DNA of 5,217 bases from Acidobacteriota bacterium (GTDB taxonomy: Bacteria > Acidobacteriota > UBA6911 > RPQK01 > JADFOI01), in NCBI GenBank assembly GCA_029942065.1, contig JAPYTY010000169.1, positions 1 through 5,217 of the forward strand, in the 5' to 3' direction. The notes under the pieces were generated by a model. That model had not been told where the DNA came from. It did not search any database and was given only the letters and a program-made list of their open reading frames with translations. Positions within the stretch are counted from its first letter, which is position 1; the number at the start of each line of letters is the position of its first letter. Shown one piece after another: positions 1-5,115 of the stretch. Position numbers and translations under genes: made by a program.

Positions 1-1032
1 GCGCAGGATGAAGTGATCCTTCGGGCAACACACCGTGGGATGCTGGAATCTCAGTTGGGCCAGGCACGAGTCGCCGGGACCGAGTTCTTCTTGTTCAAGA
101 AGGTGAACTCGGCCGATCAGTTCGGCGCTTCCATGATGAAATCGAATCGCCCCACGGTTTTTCAAAGCCTTGGGGGCAGAGGGCAGCAAGTGGATGACGG
201 CATCGATCATGGAAGAAGGGGAGAAAGTGTCGGAGCGCGACAGGATCATTCCTCTTGAGAGGTCTTCTTTTTCAACTCCGCTCAGGTTCAATGCAGTTCT
301 TTGGCCCGCTACCGCCAGATCGGACGGCTCATTGAAAGTCTCGATGCTTCTTACTTTTCCCGGCTTGCCGGTTGGGTAGACCGTCACCGATTCACCCTTC
401 TTGAGCACTCCGGTATAAGGCGTTCCGGTGATGACGGTTCCGAATCCGCGAATCGTGAAGACCCGGTCAATGGGAAGACGGAAAACCCGATGAGCGTTCT
501 CAACGGCCATGGCGGCGTGGTCCGACATTTCGACTTCTTGCCTCAGTTGCTCCCTGAGAAGTTCCATTCCTTCGCCTGACACACTATCCACGGCAACCAC
601 CGGGGCCTCCTCCAGAGGGCTGTCAGCCACAAGTTCGCGTACCTCGGCTTCAACTACCGCGAGGAGCTCCTCGTCAGCCAGGCTTTTCTTGGTGATGGCG
701 ATGATTCCTCTGGGGATCTCGAGCAGTTTGCAAATCTGGAAATGCTCGATCGTTTGAGGCATCACCGATTCATCTGCTGCCACAACCAGCAGAACCAGAT
801 GGATTCCACCGATCCCCGCCAACATGTTCTTCACAAACTTCTCATGTCCCGGTACATCGATGAAGCCCACGGTGGTTGATCCCAGTTCCATGTGAGCAAA
901 TCCGATGTCGATGCTGATTCCGCGCCGTTGCTCCTCCTCCAGACGGTCGGTATTTATTCCAGTCAAGGCCTTCAGAAGGGTTGTCTTCCCGTGGTCGATG
1001 TGTCCTGCCGTTCCTATGATCACATCGCACAT
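1..1032 (-). CDS. selB: SelB, selenocysteine-specific translation elongation factor (5' part, runs off the left edge)
   Basis: SelB is an EF-Tu-like GTPase that brings Sec-tRNA(Sec) to the ribosome at UGA codons followed by a SECIS element. The frame is open without a stop through 344 codons; full SelB is usually a little over 600 residues, so the C-terminal winged-helix SECIS-binding part lies outside the window. Visible motifs are G1 GHIDHGKT (residues 10-17), switch I RGISIDIGFA (37-46), G3 DVPGH (59-63) and the stretch NMLAGIGGIHLVLLVVAADE (69-88). Domain II starts near RLPIDRVFT (185-193), and a domain III segment with RFHHGSAEL follows. The G4 motif reads TKKS (114-117) instead of TKxD. 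The start is taken as ATG at 1032. GTG at 1023, which would give an MIIGTAGHIDHGKT N-terminus, is also possible, and neither has a clear Shine-Dalgarno. The gene is divergent from ffh with a 77 bp spacer. The identification is secure. Confidence 0.95.
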   Translation of the reverse strand, partial: MCDVIIGTAGHIDHGKTTLLKALTGINTDRLEEEQRRGISIDIGFAHMELGSTTVGFIDVPGHEKFVKNMLAGIGGIHLVLLVVAADESVMPQTIEHFQICKLLEIPRGIIAITKKSLADEELLAVVEAEVRELVADSPLEEAPVVAVDSVSGEGMELLREQLRQEVEMSDHAAMAVENAHRVFRLPIDRVFTIRGFGTVITGTPYTGVLKKGESVTVYPTGKPGKVRSIETFNEPSDLAVAGQRTALNLSGVEKEDLSRGMILSRSDTFSPSSMIDAVIHLLPSAPKALKNRGAIRFHHGSAELIGRVHLLEQEELGPGDSCLAQLRFQHPTVCCPKDHFILR

Positions 1033-1054
1033 TGTAATCGAAAACGAGGAGGTT

Positions 1055-1083
1055 TTGACAGCCGGGTGAGAGGCTCGTAAAAT
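1055..1083 (+). promoter_or_regulatory. Sigma70-type promoter for the ffh operon
   Basis: TTGACA (1055-1060, perfect -35) is followed by a 17 bp spacer and TAAAAT (1078-1083, five of six -10 bases). Transcription would start near 1090, leaving a leader of only about 20 nt before the ffh ATG at 1110. That leader has no convincing Shine-Dalgarno. The promoter sits in the divergent spacer with selB and is the only strong promoter I see for the + strand gene run. This rests on match to consensus and position only. Confidence 0.75.
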
Positions 1084-1109
1084 GCTTATTCTTAAGTTGT
1101 TGGCAAGAA

Positions 1110-2441
1110 ATGTTAGAGAACTTATCGACTAAATTACAGAAGACCCTCCGCGACCTGAGGGGTGAGGGGCGCATTTCGGAACGGCACATCGAGGCGTCGA
1201 TGCGGGAAATCCGCATGGCTCTTCTCGAATCGGATGTGCACTTCACTGTGGTGAAGGATTTCGTCTCCAGAGTCAAGGAGAAGGCTTTGGGGCAGGAAGT
1301 ACTCGGTGATCTGATGCCGGGTCAGCAAGTGATCAAGGTGGTGCGGGACGAGCTGACGAATCTCCTGGGTAAGGAGACGATTGACCTGAAAATGTCCAAG
1401 GTCCCTCCCAGTGTGATCCTGCTGGTGGGGCTGCAGGGAAGTGGCAAGACTACCAGTACGGGTAAATTGGCGATGTGGCTGCGCAATCAGAAACATCAAC
1501 CGGTTCTGGTCTCGACCGACGTTTACCGTCCAGCCGCGATTGAGCAGCTTTCCATCGTTGCAGGTGAAATCGATATCCCTGTTTATCGGGAGGACGGTCG
1601 TGATCCCGTCCAACTCGCCACCCAGGCGCTCCAGCATGCTCGCGATATGGGTTTTGATGTATTGCTCGTCGACACGGCGGGTCGTTTGCATATCGACATG
1701 GAGCTGATGGAGGAATTGGAGCGAATCACGTCGGCTGTAAACCCCACGGAAACTCTACTGGTGGCCGATGCGATGACCGGACAGGATGCAGTTAACTCCG
1801 CCAGGGAATTCAACCAGCGCCTCGACCTCTCAGGAGTGATATTGACGAAAATGGACGGTGATACGCGCGGCGGGGCGGCCCTGTCGATCAAGGCAGTATC
1901 GGGGCGACCCATCAAGTTCATTGGAGTTGGCGAAAAATATGATGCTCTAGAGGTATTCCATCCCGAGAGAATGGCCAATCGAATACTGGGCATGGGCGAT
2001 GTTTTGAGCCTGATCGAAAAGGCCGAACAGGTGGTGGATAAAGAGCAGGCTGAACAGGTTCTCAGGAAGATTCAGAAAAATGAGTTCACCCTCGAGGATT
2101 TTCGCCAACAAATACTCCAGTTGCGTCAACTGGGGCCTTTGGAGGAGATTTTCAAGATGCTTCCTCAGGCAGGACCCTTGAAGGGACTGGACAAGGTCCA
2201 GGTAGATGAGAAGCAACTGGGGCATCTCGAGGCCATAATCAATTCCATGACCCTGGAGGAACGGGCGCATTATAAAAAGATCAATTCTTCGCGGCGCAAG
2301 AGAATCGCCCGAGGGAGTGGAAGGCCGGTTTCTGAGGTCAATCGGTTGTTGAAACAATATGTTCAGACTAAAAAGATGATGAAAAAGGCTAGTAAGGGCT
2401 TTCTTGGCAAAGGCTTACGTAAATTGAACTTTCCGATTTAG
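1110..2441 (+). CDS. ffh: Signal recognition particle protein Ffh (SRP54)
   Basis: Ffh is the GTPase and signal-sequence-binding subunit of the bacterial SRP. With 4.5S RNA and the receptor FtsY it targets nascent membrane proteins to the translocon. The 443 residues match the usual length. An N-terminal helical bundle starts MLENLSTKLQ, which supports ATG 1110 as start. The NG domain shows G1 GLQGSGKTT (107-115), DVYRPAAIEQL (137-147), G3 DTAGR (188-192), G4 TKMDGDTRGG (246-255) and G5 GVGEK (272-276). The M domain follows, with SMTLEER (379-385) and the RNA-binding SRRKRIARGSG (394-404). The M domain is poor in methionine: only M350, M380, M423 and M424 after residue 300, and the finger-loop region reads LPQAGPL. 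It is the first gene of the operon, and rpsP follows after 48 nt. The identification is certain. Confidence 0.98.
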   Translation: MLENLSTKLQKTLRDLRGEGRISERHIEASMREIRMALLESDVHFTVVKDFVSRVKEKALGQEVLGDLMPGQQVIKVVRDELTNLLGKETIDLKMSKVPPSVILLVGLQGSGKTTSTGKLAMWLRNQKHQPVLVSTDVYRPAAIEQLSIVAGEIDIPVYREDGRDPVQLATQALQHARDMGFDVLLVDTAGRLHIDMELMEELERITSAVNPTETLLVADAMTGQDAVNSAREFNQRLDLSGVILTKMDGDTRGGAALSIKAVSGRPIKFIGVGEKYDALEVFHPERMANRILGMGDVLSLIEKAEQVVDKEQAEQVLRKIQKNEFTLEDFRQQILQLRQLGPLEEIFKMLPQAGPLKGLDKVQVDEKQLGHLEAIINSMTLEERAHYKKINSSRRKRIARGSGRPVSEVNRLLKQYVQTKKMMKKASKGFLGKGLRKLNFPI

Positions 2442-2476
2442 GTGCTCTCTGATAGAATAGGCCGTTACATTAATTT

Positions 2477-2481
2477 GGAGG
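2477..2481 (+). promoter_or_regulatory. Shine-Dalgarno that fixes the rpsP TTG start
   Basis: GGAGG lies 8 nt before TTG 2490. It decides between that TTG and an in-frame GTG at 2442, directly after the ffh stop, which would add 16 residues not found on S16 proteins. The downstream start also yields the expected MLRIRLSRRG N-terminus. Confidence 0.85.
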
Positions 2482-2489
2482 TACACTCA

Positions 2490-2732
2490 TTGCTCAGAAT
2501 TCGCTTAAGTCGCCGCGGAAAAAAAGGAGATCCTCACTACCGAGTTGTGGTGGCAGAGAAGAAGAATGCCAGAGACGGACGCTTTGTTGAAATCGTGGGT
2601 TACTACAATCCTGCTATGAAACCTGTCCGGCTCCACCTGAAATTGGATCGCATTGATCATTGGGTCGAGCAAGGTGCACAACCATCGAATACCGTAAGGA
2701 GCCTGATCAAAAGAGTTAAGCAATCTGAGTGA
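2490..2732 (+). CDS. rpsP: Small ribosomal subunit protein bS16
   Basis: bS16 is a primary 30S assembly protein that binds the 5' domain of 16S rRNA. The 80 residues from the TTG start fit the family length of about 75-90. Recognisable parts are MLRIRLSRRGKKGDPHYRVV (1-20), ARDGRFVEIVGYYNP (27-41) and KLDRIDHWVEQGAQPSNTVR (51-70), followed by SLIKR; the GAQP.dTVRSLIK ending is a family hallmark. The start is TTG with GGAGG 8 nt upstream. It lies 48 nt after ffh and is separated from khpA by the widest gap in the operon (132 bp). The identification is certain; the start is well supported. Confidence 0.96.
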   Translation: MLRIRLSRRGKKGDPHYRVVVAEKKNARDGRFVEIVGYYNPAMKPVRLHLKLDRIDHWVEQGAQPSNTVRSLIKRVKQSE

Positions 2733-2769
2733 TCGAACTCGATCTTGTGCTATTCGCGGCTGGAGTCAT

Positions 2770-2810
2770 TGATCTGAATGAGGCTCCTGCGAGCCCACTT
2801 ATGATCTGAA
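2770..2810 (+). repeat. Pair of short direct repeats TGATCTGAA in the rpsP-khpA gap
   Basis: TGATCTGAA occurs at 2770-2778 and 2802-2810, 32 nt apart. A related pair, GAACTCGA, occurs at 2735-2742 and 2808-2815, so GATC(T)GAACTCGA is present twice in slightly different form. Between the two 9-mers is a small perfect hairpin, GGCTC-CTGC-GAGCC (2782-2795). The repeats are seen directly; any function is unknown, and copies this short could be chance. Confidence 0.45.
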
Positions 2811-2846
2811 CTCGAGCCGGGTGGATTCCCTGATATCCAAGTTCAG
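2806..2846 (+). promoter_or_regulatory. Possible leader hairpin just upstream of khpA
   Basis: CTGAAC (2806-2811) is complementary to GTTCAG (2841-2846). Inside lies a second stem, TGGAT (2822-2826) with ATCCA (2835-2839). The hairpin ends 8 nt before the khpA Shine-Dalgarno (GGAGG, 2855-2859). CTGAA occurs again at 2774-2778 and TTCAG at 2848-2852, so alternative pairings can be drawn. This could influence khpA translation, but it was found by eye and no energy was computed. Confidence 0.3.
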
Positions 2847-2864
2847 TTTCAGAGGGAGGGACAG

Positions 2865-3095
2865 ATGAAAGAGCTTATCGAAATGATTGCGAAGGCTTTG
2901 GTGGACAGTCCTGATCAGGTCGTCGTCTCAGAGGTTGTGGGCGAACAAATCACAGTCTTGGAGTTGAGGGTGGCTCAGTCGGATCTTGGCAAAGTGATCG
3001 GAAAGCAGGGACGTACAGCCCGTTCTATCCGAACCCTTCTAGGAACCGCCGGAATGAAGCTCCGAAAGCGATTCGTCCTGGAGATTCTGGAGTAG
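2865..3095 (+). CDS. khpA: KhpA, small KH-domain RNA-binding protein (YlqC family)
   Basis: KhpA is a cytoplasmic RNA-binding protein. In Firmicutes such as Streptococcus pneumoniae it pairs with KhpB/EloR and affects cell elongation; elsewhere its role is less clear. The 76 residues match the family. The signature runs from LGKVIGKQGRTARSIRTLL (41-59), holding the RNA-binding GxxG loop as GKQG (46-49), to the conserved end KRFVLEILE (68-76). ATG 2865 has GGAGG five nt upstream. The position between rpsP and rimM is the standard one. Its TAG stop is immediately followed, in the same frame, by the TTG start of rimM. The identification is secure; the exact role in this organism is inferred. Confidence 0.95.
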   Translation: MKELIEMIAKALVDSPDQVVVSEVVGEQITVLELRVAQSDLGKVIGKQGRTARSIRTLLGTAGMKLRKRFVLEILE

Positions 3096-3614
3096 TTGCC
3101 CGAGTTCTCAAGTATTGCCCGAATCGTCAAGAGTCGCGGAATTCGAGGCGAAGTCGCAGCTGAACTTTTGACTGGTTTCCCGGAACGATTCTCCTCTCTA
3201 CATAGGATCCGCATTTTGAAAGAGGGGCGGGAGTTTCTGGAGCAGCTAGAGAAGCACTGGTTTCATAAAGGCCGAATCATTCTGAAGTTTCAGGGACGTG
3301 ATCGGCCCGAAGAAGTGGAAGAGTTAATTGGTGGTGATATTCAGGTTGAAGACGAAGACCGTGTATCACTTCCCCAGGGCAGTTATTTCCACTCGGATCT
3401 GATAAATTGCAGAATCCTGGAAGGTGAGGCGTCCCTCGGTACCGTCACCGGAATTCAGGAGACGGGTTCCGAAGGCTGCAACCTGGTCGTGAAGACCGCT
3501 GAAGGTGAGGAATTTCAAATTCCTTTGGTAAAGGCGTTTGTTTCGAAGGTGGATGTCAAGGAAAGGGCTATTCAGGTAAACCTCCCACCGGGTCTCACCG
3601 ATCCTATCGGTTGA
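3096..3614 (+). CDS. rimM: RimM, 16S rRNA processing / 30S maturation factor
   Basis: RimM binds ribosomal protein uS19 and helps late maturation of the 30S head. The 172 residues match the family. The N-terminal barrel shows IARIVKSRGIRGEV (7-20; the usual PHGIRGE reads SRGIRGE), and a PRC-barrel follows SLPQGSYFHSDLI (91-103), with ETGSEGCNLVV (122-132), FQIPLVKAFVSKVD (140-153) and PPGL. The start must lie after the in-frame khpA TAG at 3093. TTG 3096, directly adjacent, gives the normal N-terminus. Its only Shine-Dalgarno-like stretch is GGAG at 3089-3092, three nt away and inside khpA, which suggests coupling to khpA termination. trmD follows after 25 nt. The identification is secure; the start is likely. 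Confidence 0.94.
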   Translation: MPEFSSIARIVKSRGIRGEVAAELLTGFPERFSSLHRIRILKEGREFLEQLEKHWFHKGRIILKFQGRDRPEEVEELIGGDIQVEDEDRVSLPQGSYFHSDLINCRILEGEASLGTVTGIQETGSEGCNLVVKTAEGEEFQIPLVKAFVSKVDVKERAIQVNLPPGLTDPIG

Positions 3615-3639
3615 GCAGTTCGCAAGTCCGAATTTAGTG

Positions 3640-4371
3640 ATGCGAATCAGCATAGTGACGATTTTCCCCCGACTGTTCAGTGGGGCCTTTAATTTTGGGA
3701 TGATCGATCAGGCTGGGAAGAAAGGGTTGATGGAAACTCACCTCCTGGATCTCCGGGACTTTGCGGAGGACCAAAGAGGGACCGTGGATGACCGTCCTTA
3801 TGGCGGCGGAGACGGGATGGTTTTGAAACCGGATGTGATTTTTGAGGCCGTGGAAAAATGCCAGCAGGATGGTCCGGACGGACACGTGGTTCTGCTGTCT
3901 CCTCAGGGCAGACGATTTGATCAGAACAAGGCAAAGGAGTTATCTTTAAGGACCCATCTCATTCTGATTTGTGGCCGTTATGAAGGGGTGGATCAACGAG
4001 TATCCGACCATTTGGCGGATGAGGAGATCTCGGTTGGAGACTTTGTTCTTTCGGGTGGAGAGTTTGCGGCCCTTTTGATGGTAGATGCAGTGAGTCGCCT
4101 GATTCCCGGTGTGGTTGGGAAGGGAGGGTCGGTTTTACAGGAGTCCTTCATGGAGGGCCTGCTGGACTATCCTCACTACACCCGGCCAGCGGAGTTTCGA
4201 GGCTGGAAGGTGCCGGACGTCCTGCTCTCCGGCGATCATGCAGGCATCGAACAGTGGAGACACCAGGAAGCCCTTGGCCAGACCCGAAGCCGGCGGCCTG
4301 ATTTGTTGAGCGAAGATAAGAATTCTGGGAATCAGTTGGACAATAAAGAGCATATAAGAGGTGAAAAATGA
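3640..4371 (+). CDS. trmD: TrmD, tRNA (guanine-N1)-methyltransferase
   Basis: TrmD uses S-adenosylmethionine to make m1G37 next to the anticodon, preventing +1 frameshifting. It is a dimer of the trefoil-knot SPOUT fold. The 243 residues fit the family. Motifs are DRPYGGGDGMVLKPD (51-65), LSPQGRRF (86-93), CGRYEGVDQRV (111-121), SVGDFVLSGGEFAALLMVDA (131-150), RLIPGVVG (153-160), LLDYPHYTRP (174-183) and VPDVLLSGDHAGIEQWR (191-207). Arg153 matches catalytic Arg154 of the Haemophilus enzyme; the usual catalytic Asp169 position appears as Glu168 in QESF. ATG 3640 is chosen over the GTG just before it because family members begin M-x-(I/F)-x-I(V/L)T(I/L)FP. No clear Shine-Dalgarno is seen, so coupling to rimM is likely. 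The stop overlaps the rplS start (ATGA). Confidence 0.97.
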   Translation: MRISIVTIFPRLFSGAFNFGMIDQAGKKGLMETHLLDLRDFAEDQRGTVDDRPYGGGDGMVLKPDVIFEAVEKCQQDGPDGHVVLLSPQGRRFDQNKAKELSLRTHLILICGRYEGVDQRVSDHLADEEISVGDFVLSGGEFAALLMVDAVSRLIPGVVGKGGSVLQESFMEGLLDYPHYTRPAEFRGWKVPDVLLSGDHAGIEQWRHQEALGQTRSRRPDLLSEDKNSGNQLDNKEHIRGEK

Positions 4372-4709
4372 AACTGGTCGATAAGGTCGAACAGCGACAT
4401 ACCAATAAGGAAATACCGGAATTCAGGGCCGGAGATACGGTTCGTGTAAACGTGAAGATCCGAGAAGGAGAAAAATCCCGAATCCAGGCCTTCGAGGGGG
4501 TGGTGATCGCCATCCGGAGAAGGGGGTTGGGTTCGACCTTCACTGTGCGAAAGGTCTCTTTTGGGTACGGAGTCGAGCGGATATTTCCTCTCTATTCGCC
4601 CACCATCGAGACCATTCAAGTGGTGAAAAAGGGACGAGTTCGCCGGGCCAAGCTTTATTATTTGAGACAGCTCAAGGGAAAGGCAGCCCGCATCAGAGAG
4701 AGACGGTGA
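4368..4709 (+). CDS. rplS: Large ribosomal subunit protein bL19
   Basis: bL19 sits at the 30S-50S interface and contributes to an intersubunit bridge. The 113 residues match the family length. Signatures are IPEFRAGDTVRVNVKIREGE (16-35), RIQAFEGVVIAIRRRG (38-53), STFTVRKVSFGYGVERIFPL (56-75) and VRRAKLYYLRQLKGKAARI (91-109). ATG 4368 overlaps the trmD TGA stop by four bases, and AGAGG at 4357-4361 provides a Shine-Dalgarno six nt upstream. This combination points to translational coupling with trmD. It is the last recognisable gene of the operon, and its stop lies inside a set of inverted repeats. The identification is certain. Confidence 0.98.
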   Translation: MKLVDKVEQRHTNKEIPEFRAGDTVRVNVKIREGEKSRIQAFEGVVIAIRRRGLGSTFTVRKVSFGYGVERIFPLYSPTIETIQVVKKGRVRRAKLYYLRQLKGKAARIRERR

Positions 4710-4790
4710 ACCCGTTTGGTGCACGGTTCAAATGGCACCTTCCCTGTTGTGGGAGCTCCCAAAAGTGCTGGTTAGCCGTGCCTGGTCACC
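4705..4790 (+). other. Nested inverted repeats spanning the rplS stop codon (candidate 3' RNA structure)
   Basis: Four stems nest around one axis. GGTG-(A)-ACC (4705-4712) pairs with GGTCACC (4784-4790), leaving one bulged A. GCACGG (4721-4726) pairs with CCGTGC (4776-4781). GCAC (4735-4738) pairs with GTGC (4765-4768). The tip is TGGG-AGCT-CCCA (4750-4761), extended by TT/AA across a G-A mismatch. No T-run follows, so it is not a standard intrinsic terminator. It may still end or protect the operon transcript. The pairings are read directly; the folding is inferred. Confidence 0.4.
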
Positions 4791-4821
4791 CCCCGCAAAT
4801 CGATGATCTCGGGTCACGCAT

Positions 4822-5115
4822 TTGAGTACGTCCCAGGATGATTTCCCTCTTTTTCCCTTTCCTCCTGAAAGTAGGATCAGCAAAGTCCTTTTCGTTGTTT
4901 ATGTACTTTATTGTCTCGAGATAGGGATTTTTCTACTGATCTATCCCTGGATTTTTTCGTGGGAGCAAAATTTTCTTCTCTATCAGTTTCCCTTTCTGAA
5001 AGGCCTGTTTCTAAACTTCTTTTTTCGAGGCGCAGTTTCCGGTTTGGGAATTGCTAATCTTATTTTAGGGGCCTGGGAAGTTGCCCATAGTTACCAATAT
5101 TTTAAAAAAGCATAA
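4822..5115 (+). CDS. Small Phe-rich membrane protein with two predicted helices, function unknown
   Basis: I do not recognise a named family. The 97 residues have a polar, Pro-containing N-terminus (1-20), a hydrophobic helix at about 21-46, a short loop with SWEQNF (46-51), a second hydrophobic helix at about 62-87 containing FRGAVSGLGIANLILG (68-83), and a KK tail. Fourteen residues are Phe. The arrangement faintly recalls short uncharacterised membrane proteins of Acidobacteriota-like genomes, but that is from memory. An in-frame TGA at 4804 leaves TTG 4822 as the only ordinary start, with no clear Shine-Dalgarno. Base use is T-rich compared with the operon, as expected for a membrane protein. 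It follows rplS by 112 bp and may be a separate unit. That it is coding is likely from the two clean helices. Confidence 0.7.
   Translation: MSTSQDDFPLFPFPPESRISKVLFVVYVLYCLEIGIFLLIYPWIFSWEQNFLLYQFPFLKGLFLNFFFRGAVSGLGIANLILGAWEVAHSYQYFKKA

Noticed and set aside
1047..1052. Strong AGGAGG on the + strand upstream of ffh
   Set aside because: It lies upstream of the -35 box and about 57 nt before the ffh ATG, so it would not be in the transcript from the promoter at 1055-1083. It probably occurs by chance in the spacer.
1082..1132. A 16-codon ORF (starting MLILKLLARN) overlapping the ffh start, as a possible leader peptide
   Set aside because: Its ATG overlaps the -10 box and lies upstream of the predicted transcription start. 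It has no properly spaced Shine-Dalgarno.
842..1276. Long - strand frame of 144 codons spanning the selB/ffh spacer
   Set aside because: It overlaps both selB, in another frame, and ffh. Its product is low-complexity basic sequence with no family resemblance, so it is a shadow frame.
2442..2489. Sixteen-residue N-terminal extension of bS16 from GTG 2442
   Set aside because: The extension covers the Shine-Dalgarno GGAGG and is absent from the family. TTG 2490 gives the canonical N-terminus.
2800..2805. TATGAT as a -10 box for an internal khpA promoter
   Set aside because: No -35-like hexamer lies 16-18 bp upstream. The nearest, TTGATC at 2769-2774, is 25 bp away, and there is no extended -10 TG.
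4718..4739. GGTTCAAAT flanked by GGTGC/GCACC, resembling a tRNA T-arm
   Set aside because: The stem needed around the TTCAAAT loop does not pair (CACGG against GGCAC), and no acceptor, D or anticodon arms are present.
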